From JADCCX01 sp051649305 (GTDB lineage: Bacteria; Pseudomonadota; Alphaproteobacteria; Rhizobiales; Beijerinckiaceae), in NCBI GenBank assembly GCA_051649305.1, contig JBOFGV010000052.1, positions 91,539-155,538 of the forward strand: a stretch of DNA of 64,000 nt, written 5' to 3'. Below, piece after piece: positions 58,992 to 64,000 of the stretch. The position numbers and the translations under genes are program-made. The notes under the pieces are model-generated. The model was not told the DNA's origin, searched no databases, and saw nothing but the letters and a program-made list of their open reading frames with translations. Position 1 is the stretch's first letter. Each line of letters begins with the position of its first letter.

Positions 58992-60244
58992 CAAACAGCT
59001 TTCCTGATCTCGCCGGCTCTGCTGCTGCCGACCATATTGCTCCGCTGCCGCGCGTTTCTATTCAGGCCTTTTGTGAAAGCCAGGACCTGAAACAGACCAT
59101 CCATGCAACCCAGTCTGACCGGCGCATGGCCAAGGTCATGCTGAAGGTGCAGGACGGTGGTGTGGCCGCCTGTCTGGAAGCCTATCGTGGCGCAGCCACG
59201 CCCAATGTGATCATCATCGAAGCCAACAACGACCGGAATGGTTTGTTGCTTCGCCTTGATGAGCTTGCCCAGTATTGCGATGCAGGAACCCGCGTTGTGA
59301 TCATTGGCCACACAAACGATGTGCTTCTCTACCGTGAGCTTCTGAAGCGTGGCGTGAGTGAATATCTGATTGCACCTGTCAACGTGCTTGATGTCATCGG
59401 AGCATTGTCAGGCATTTATGCCAGTGACGATGCAGGTCCTTTGGGCAAGACAGTCGCCGTTGTAGGCGCAAAAGGCGGTGTTGGTGCATCAACCATCTCA
59501 CACAACCTTGCTTTCATGATTGCGACCCAGATGGATGTAGCAACAACGCTTGTTGATCTGGATTTGCCATTTGGCACTGCCGCACTTGATTTCAACCAGG
59601 ATCCTCCACAGGGCATTGCAGAAGCTGTGTTTGCGCCCGACAGGCTGGACGTCAACATGGTCGACAGACTGGTGTCGAAGTGTGCGGAAAATCTCAACCT
59701 GCTGGCTGCTCCTGCAACACTGGAACGCCCGTATGATTTTCTGGAAACTGACTTTGACAATATTGCGGATATTCTGCGGTCAACAACGCCCATCACAGTG
59801 TATGACATTCCCCACACATGGAATGCCTGGACACGCCGCATCCTGACATCTTCCGATGAGCTTGTGCTGGTTTGCTCGCCGGATCTTGCCAATCTGCGGA
59901 ATGCAAAAACCCTTCTGGATGTTTTCAGACAGGCGCGGCCCAACGATGGAAAGCCTTCCGTTGTGCTGAACATGATGGGCGTGCCAAAGCGTCCGGAAAT
60001 CGGCCCGGCCGAGTTCGCACGTGCACTTGAATGTGATCTTGTTGCAGCAATCCCTTTTGATCCAGCCTTGTTTGGAACGGCTGCCAACAATGGTCAGATG
60101 CTGTCCGAAGTCCAACCCAAATCGAAGCCAGTTGAAATGATCATGGACATTGCACGACGGGTCACAGGGCGAGCAGAGGCAAGGATCTCCAAGAAATCAT
60201 TGCTTGAGCCACTCCTGAGCAAATTGAAGATAAAGGCTGCCTAG
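58988..60244 (+). CDS. cpaE: CpaE pilus localisation ATPase, second locus
   Basis: The 418-residue protein has an N-terminal receiver-like domain (about 22-145; VIIIEANNDRNGLLLRLDEL) and a MinD/ParA-type domain from about 155, with a deviant Walker A VVGAKGGVGAST (160-169), TTLVDLDLPFG and ITVYDIPHTWNAW. It directs the pilus machine to a pole. Start is GTG at 58988, overlapping the cpaD stop. Unlike the first-locus copy, the signature lysine of the nucleotide loop is kept. Confidence 0.94.
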   Translation: MTNSFPDLAGSAAADHIAPLPRVSIQAFCESQDLKQTIHATQSDRRMAKVMLKVQDGGVAACLEAYRGAATPNVIIIEANNDRNGLLLRLDELAQYCDAGTRVVIIGHTNDVLLYRELLKRGVSEYLIAPVNVLDVIGALSGIYASDDAGPLGKTVAVVGAKGGVGASTISHNLAFMIATQMDVATTLVDLDLPFGTAALDFNQDPPQGIAEAVFAPDRLDVNMVDRLVSKCAENLNLLAAPATLERPYDFLETDFDNIADILRSTTPITVYDIPHTWNAWTRRILTSSDELVLVCSPDLANLRNAKTLLDVFRQARPNDGKPSVVLNMMGVPKRPEIGPAEFARALECDLVAAIPFDPALFGTAANNGQMLSEVQPKSKPVEMIMDIARRVTGRAEARISKKSLLEPLLSKLKIKAA

Positions 60245-60288
60245 GGTCAGTACCCTGGGCAGCGCAGCTTTAGCGGAGTTAAACGGGT

Positions 60289-61737
60289 ATGTTTGGTAAG
60301 CGTGCAACATTTGGTGCAGGTCAGGCGGCGGCTCCTCCGCCGATCGTGGCTGCCCTGGCCGCTGCCCCGCAGGAAAAAGCACCACCGGTTGCTGCACAGA
60401 CCGTTGCATCAACGCCGCGTGCCCAGCCCCAGTCCCGCAAATCAGAGGATTACTACCAGACCAAAGGCATGATCTTTGGCGCGTTGATCGAGGCTATCGA
60501 TCTGGCGCAGTTGTCGAAACTGGATTCAGAAAGCGCACGCGAAGAAATCCGCGATATTGTTGGAGAAATTATCACGCTGAAGAGCGTGGTCATGTCGATT
60601 GCCGAGCAGGAGGAAATGCTCGACGATATCTGCAATGACGTTCTCGGCTTTGGTCCGCTGGAGCCTTTGCTGGCACGGGATGACATTGCCGATATCATGG
60701 TCAACGGGCCTGACAAAACCTACATCGAAGTCTCCGGTAAAATTCAGCTCACCAATATTCGCTTCCGCGATGCAGCCCAGCTGATGAATATCTGCCAGAG
60801 AATCGTCAGCCAGGTTGGCCGCCGGGTCGATGAAGCCTCTCCCATTTGCGATGCGCGCCTTATGGATGGCTCCCGCGTCAACGTGATTGCGCCGCCTCTG
60901 GCCATTGATGGCGCTGCACTGACAATCCGCAAATTCAAAAAGGATAAACTGACCCTGGATCAGCTGGTCCGTTTTGGCTCCATCTCTCCCGAAGGCGCCG
61001 AGATCCTCAAGATCATTGGTCGGGTTCGCTGCAATATCGTTATCTCCGGTGGTACGGGCTCAGGCAAGACAACATTGCTCAATTGCATGACGAACTACAT
61101 TGAGGATGATGAGCGCGTTATCACCTGCGAGGACGCGGCAGAACTTCAATTGCAGCAGCCGCATGTTGTGCGTCTGGAAACGCGCCCACCCAACCTTGAG
61201 GGGCAAGGTACAGTCACCATGCGCGATCTGGTGAAAAACTGCCTGCGTATGCGACCAGAACGCATCATCGTCGGCGAAGTCCGCGGCCCTGAAGCTTTCG
61301 ATCTTCTGCAGGCCATGAACACAGGCCACGATGGCTCCATGGGCACGCTCCACGCCAACACACCGCGCGAGGCCCTGTCCCGTATTGAATCGATGATCAC
61401 CATGGGCGGCTTCTCGCTGCCATCCAAAACCATCCGCGAGATGATGACCTCGTCGATTGACGTGATCATCCAGGCGTCGCGCCTTCGCGATGGATCACGC
61501 CGCATTACGCACATCACCGAAGTGATGGGTATGGAAGGCGAGGTTGTCGTGACACAGGATCTTTTCGTCTACGAGATGGAAGGCGAAGATGCGAACGGCA
61601 AGATCATTGGTCGCCACAAGTCGACAGGTGTTGGACGTCCGCGGTTCTGGGATCGCGCCCGTTACTATGGTGCCGAGAAGGCCCTTGCCGCTGCGCTTGA
61701 TGCTGCAGAGGTGAAGGGCGGACCAACGACGGCTTAA
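60289..61737 (+). CDS. cpaF: CpaF/TadA secretion ATPase, second locus
   Basis: The 482-residue ATPase has a short Ala/Pro-rich start (about 12-50), LGFGPLEPLLARDDIADIMV, Walker A SGGTGSGKTTLLN (about 253-265), the Asp box CEDAAELQLQQPHVVRLETR, Walker B RIIVGEVRGPEAFDLLQAM and the His box GHDGSMGTLHANTPREA. All catalytic motifs are intact. It is closely related to the copy at 2315, which has an added proline-rich region. It precedes tadB by 9 bases. Confidence 0.96.
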   Translation: MFGKRATFGAGQAAAPPPIVAALAAAPQEKAPPVAAQTVASTPRAQPQSRKSEDYYQTKGMIFGALIEAIDLAQLSKLDSESAREEIRDIVGEIITLKSVVMSIAEQEEMLDDICNDVLGFGPLEPLLARDDIADIMVNGPDKTYIEVSGKIQLTNIRFRDAAQLMNICQRIVSQVGRRVDEASPICDARLMDGSRVNVIAPPLAIDGAALTIRKFKKDKLTLDQLVRFGSISPEGAEILKIIGRVRCNIVISGGTGSGKTTLLNCMTNYIEDDERVITCEDAAELQLQQPHVVRLETRPPNLEGQGTVTMRDLVKNCLRMRPERIIVGEVRGPEAFDLLQAMNTGHDGSMGTLHANTPREALSRIESMITMGGFSLPSKTIREMMTSSIDVIIQASRLRDGSRRITHITEVMGMEGEVVVTQDLFVYEMEGEDANGKIIGRHKSTGVGRPRFWDRARYYGAEKALAAALDAAEVKGGPTTA

Positions 61738-61746
61738 GAGGCGATC

Positions 61747-62730
61747 ATGGATTTTACACTCATCGCCATTGCAGGTCTTGCCGCTGTTTCCGTCGGCGCG
61801 CTTTTCTACGCTTTTGTCTATCCCTATCTTTCGGGCGAAGTGCGCGCTGAAAAGCGCATGGATGCATTTGCAGCTGATGCTGCACAGCGTCGCGCCGGTG
61901 ACCGGATGGCTGAACTCAATGCAGGACGCAAACGAAGCGTTGCGGACAGCCTCAAGGAACTCGATAACCGCGAATCGGAGAAGCGCAAGCTCAAGTTGCG
62001 GGACAGAATTGATCAGGCCGGCCTCGAGATTGATGAAAAGAAGTTCTACGTGATCAGCGCTGCTCTTGCTTTGGCAGTGGGTGGTATCATTTTTGTCCTG
62101 TCAGGGAACCTGATTGCAGCCTTGCTTGGTCTTGTCGTAGGTGGTGCGGGTATCCCGCGCTGGGCTCTGACATTTCTGCGCAACCGCCGAATCAAAAAAT
62201 TTGTCGAAGAATTCCCGAACGCTATCGACATCATCGTTCGCGGCATAAAATCAGGCCTTCCGCTCGGAGATTGTCTCAGGATCATTGCTTCCGAAGCGAC
62301 TGACCCTCTGAAATCCGAGTTTCGAGCCATTGTTGAAGCGCAGACTATGGGACTGTCTGTAGGAGAAGCCTGCTCGCGCCTCTTCAAGCGCATGCCGATT
62401 CAGGAAGCAAACTTCTTTGTCATCGTCATCCAGATTCAGCAAAAGGCTGGCGGCAACCTTTCTGAGGCTCTCGCCAACCTATCGCGCGTCCTGCGTGACA
62501 GGAAGCGCATGAAAGGCAAGATTGCAGCTATGAGCATGGAGGCAAAAGCCTCAGGCGTTATCATTGCTGCACTGCCATTCATTGTCGGCGTGCTTGTTCA
62601 GTTGTCCAGCCCGGGCTTCATCAAGCCACTGTTTACCACTCAGATGGGTCACCTGATGCTGCTGATTGCAGGCTTCTGGATGTTGTGCGGCATCATTGCC
62701 ATGAAGAAAATGATCAGCTTCGATATCTAG
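61747..62730 (+). CDS. tadB: TadB platform protein, second locus
   Basis: The 327-residue protein has an N-terminal helix (about 3-27), a charged linker, a second hydrophobic block (about 99-140) and a T2SS-F domain with FVEEFPNAIDIIVRGIKSGL and QQKAGGNLSEALANLSRVL, followed by two helices. It forms the inner-membrane platform with TadC. The ribosome site GAGGCGATC precedes the ATG; tadC follows by 9 bases. Confidence 0.95.
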   Translation: MDFTLIAIAGLAAVSVGALFYAFVYPYLSGEVRAEKRMDAFAADAAQRRAGDRMAELNAGRKRSVADSLKELDNRESEKRKLKLRDRIDQAGLEIDEKKFYVISAALALAVGGIIFVLSGNLIAALLGLVVGGAGIPRWALTFLRNRRIKKFVEEFPNAIDIIVRGIKSGLPLGDCLRIIASEATDPLKSEFRAIVEAQTMGLSVGEACSRLFKRMPIQEANFFVIVIQIQQKAGGNLSEALANLSRVLRDRKRMKGKIAAMSMEAKASGVIIAALPFIVGVLVQLSSPGFIKPLFTTQMGHLMLLIAGFWMLCGIIAMKKMISFDI

Positions 62731-62739
62731 GACAAAGCC

Positions 62740-63726
62740 ATGCTTGAAGCCATCATTGCCAAGATAACAACACCTTCCTTTCTGGCCATGGGCCTGACAG
62801 GTATTGCTGCTGCTGCTGCTGTAGTAACGATCGCCATGCCTTTTCTTGAGCGAGAGGAGCTCGGACAGCGCATGAAAGATGTGGCCATTGAGCGCGACCG
62901 CATACGAGCGCGGGAACGTGAGCGTATGAACAGCAAGGGCAATCAAGGGGCTAACGGAGGTCTGCGTCATGAAAACAAGGCGTTCATGCGCCAGTTTGTC
63001 GATGACTTCAAACTGGGAGACTGGCTCGGAACAGAGGACGCGAAGCTGAAACTGACGATGGCAGGCTATCGTGGCCAGCAATCAGAATACATGTTCCTTT
63101 TCTTCCGCCTTGTCATGCCGATTGCGCTTTTCTTTGTGGCGCTGATCTATGCTTTTGGTTTCATGGCAGATGATAAAGGCACAATGGTCAAGATTGGTGT
63201 TGCCATTGCTGGTGCCTATGCGGGTATCAAGGCTCCGGAATTTTTCCTGAGCAATCAAATTTCCAAAAGGCAGGCATCGATCAAGGCGGCATTTCCCGAT
63301 GCACTGGATCTTCTTTTGATTTGCGTTGAATCAGGCATGTCGATCGAGCAAGGCTTCCGAAAGGTCAGCCTTGAAATTGGCGTGCAGTCCATCCCGCTTG
63401 CCGAAGAACTGACCTTGGCAACAGCCGAACTCTCCTATCTGTCAGATCGCAGGCAGGCTTATGAAAATCTCTCGCAAAGAACCGGCCTTGAGGGCGTTAA
63501 ATCTGTTGCTACTGCCTTGATTCAGGCAGAGCGCTACGGAACGCCGATTGCGTCAGCCTTGCGTGTGCTCGCTCAAGAGTTTCGTGAAATCCGCATGAAT
63601 GAGGCCGAGAAAAAAGCGGCTGCCCTGCCGCCAAAATTGACCGTGCCGATGATCGTGTTCTTCCTGCCGGTGCTGTTCGTTGTTATTCTTGGCCCTGCAG
63701 CCATTGAAGTGATGGGCTGGAAGTAA
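62740..63726 (+). CDS. tadC: TadC platform protein, second locus
   Basis: The 328-residue protein has an N-terminal helix (about 14-36), a strongly charged stretch rich in Arg/Glu (about 37-65), two central helices and the T2SS-F domain (FPDALDLLLICVESGMSIEQG, then EKKAAALPPKLTVPMIVFFLP near the end). It closes the second tad locus; tadD and minor-pilin genes do not follow, since a convergent ABC-transporter gene starts 4 bases later. Confidence 0.94.
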   Translation: MLEAIIAKITTPSFLAMGLTGIAAAAAVVTIAMPFLEREELGQRMKDVAIERDRIRARERERMNSKGNQGANGGLRHENKAFMRQFVDDFKLGDWLGTEDAKLKLTMAGYRGQQSEYMFLFFRLVMPIALFFVALIYAFGFMADDKGTMVKIGVAIAGAYAGIKAPEFFLSNQISKRQASIKAAFPDALDLLLICVESGMSIEQGFRKVSLEIGVQSIPLAEELTLATAELSYLSDRRQAYENLSQRTGLEGVKSVATALIQAERYGTPIASALRVLAQEFREIRMNEAEKKAAALPPKLTVPMIVFFLPVLFVVILGPAAIEVMGWK

Positions 63727-63730
63727 GCCT

Positions 63731-64000
63731 TCAGTCATTGAGATGGCAGGCTGACCATTGGCCCGGTGATACCTCTTTGAGCTTTGGTCTTTCTGCAGCG
63801 CAGCGCGCCGTGGCCACTGGGCAGCGTGGATGGAAATGACAGCCTGACGGTGGATTGATCGGAGAAGGAATTTCTCCCTTGATCAGTTCAAATGTCTTCT
63901 TGCGTGCATCAAGCCGAGGCACGTTGGCGAGCAACGCCTTGGTGTAGGGGTGGTTGGGCCTTGCAAAAAGCTCCTCGGTCCGCGCGGTTTCAACCACACG
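63731..64000 (-). CDS. Oligopeptide/dipeptide ABC transporter ATP-binding protein, C-terminal end only
   Basis: The last 89 codons of a minus-strand gene are present. They hold the C-terminal oligo/dipeptide-transporter region: VVETARTEELFARPNHPYTKAL, here ELFARPNHPYTKALLANVP, then SGCHFHPRCPVATARC with the three cysteines typical of OppD/DppD/OppF. This tail marks the ATPases of peptide and nickel importers. The ATPase core lies beyond the window. The gene converges on tadC with a 4-base gap. Confidence 0.88.
   Translation of the reverse strand, partial: RVVETARTEELFARPNHPYTKALLANVPRLDARKKTFELIKGEIPSPINPPSGCHFHPRCPVATARCAAERPKLKEVSPGQWSACHLND

Noticed and set aside
1..64000. In-frame UGA selenocysteine genes near selC
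   Set aside because: No gene in the window is split by a TGA with matching sequence on both sides, so no selenoprotein could be proposed here.

Overview
The window looks like a chromosomal segment of an alphaproteobacterium, most likely of the order Hyphomicrobiales (Rhizobiales). The signs are: the trpA-accD-folC gene order with an AccD that has lost its zinc-ribbon cysteines; a long, double-length Dcd deaminase; an exported DUF2865 protein; a MutL with endonuclease motifs (organisms without MutH); CpaA-F/TadBC pilus loci; and moderate-to-high GC with frequent GTG/TTG starts. Species cannot be named from this sequence. Almost all of the DNA is coding; no IS element, prophage, CRISPR array or rRNA was seen.

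Layout. 1-7.8 kb (minus strand): a tight tad pilus-assembly operon (cpaB, cpaC, a small lipoprotein, cpaE, cpaF, tadB, tadC, tadD, the last cut by the window edge) without a pilin or prepilin peptidase. 8-10.8 kb (plus): an exported SNase-like protein, a lytic transglycosylase, an NTF2-like protein and a Rid-family protein. 10.8-16.3 kb (minus): EamA transporter, hisF, selC (tRNA-Sec), a nitroreductase, a divergent MoeA-like protein and mutL. 16.4-24.9 kb (mostly plus): pckA with a strong terminator, glutaryl-CoA dehydrogenase, thiM-thiE-TRAP binding protein, dapB homologue and a class III CoA-transferase. 24.9-33 kb: gamma-glutamyltransferase, an aspartic protease, a MarR-GNAT fusion, phosphomannomutase, and a minus-strand operon led by a TPP riboswitch (thiX permease, thiY binding protein, HDAC-family deacylase). 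33-43 kb: an L-2-hydroxyglutarate-oxidase-like enzyme, gltX, DUF2865, a MarR/FAH unit divergent from a TRAP binding protein and an M20 peptidase, then PP2C phosphatase, ankyrin protein and MarC. 43-54.5 kb: gyrA, an AT-rich orphan, trpA-accD-folC, hemH, an ArgE-type deacetylase, apaG, a CDP-alcohol phosphatidyltransferase and dcd. 54.8-63.7 kb (plus): a second, fuller tad/cpa locus with two Flp pilins, CpaA, CpaB-F, TadB and TadC. The window ends in a truncated oligopeptide ABC-transporter ATPase.

How the parts fit. Thiamine salvage appears at two places: pyrimidine uptake under a TPP riboswitch (thiX-thiY plus a deacylase that may unmask the imported pyrimidine), and thiazole kinase/ThiE translationally coupled to an orphan TRAP binding protein. 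Selenocysteine tRNA lies directly upstream, on the same strand, of a nitroreductase and a MoeA-like gene, hinting at a link to Sec/Mo enzymes encoded elsewhere. The two Tad systems sit on opposite strands about 47 kb apart and are clearly diverged paralogues. Many start codons were moved inward from the longest open frame where a Shine-Dalgarno sequence, an RNA feature or the family's usual length demanded it; each case is stated.
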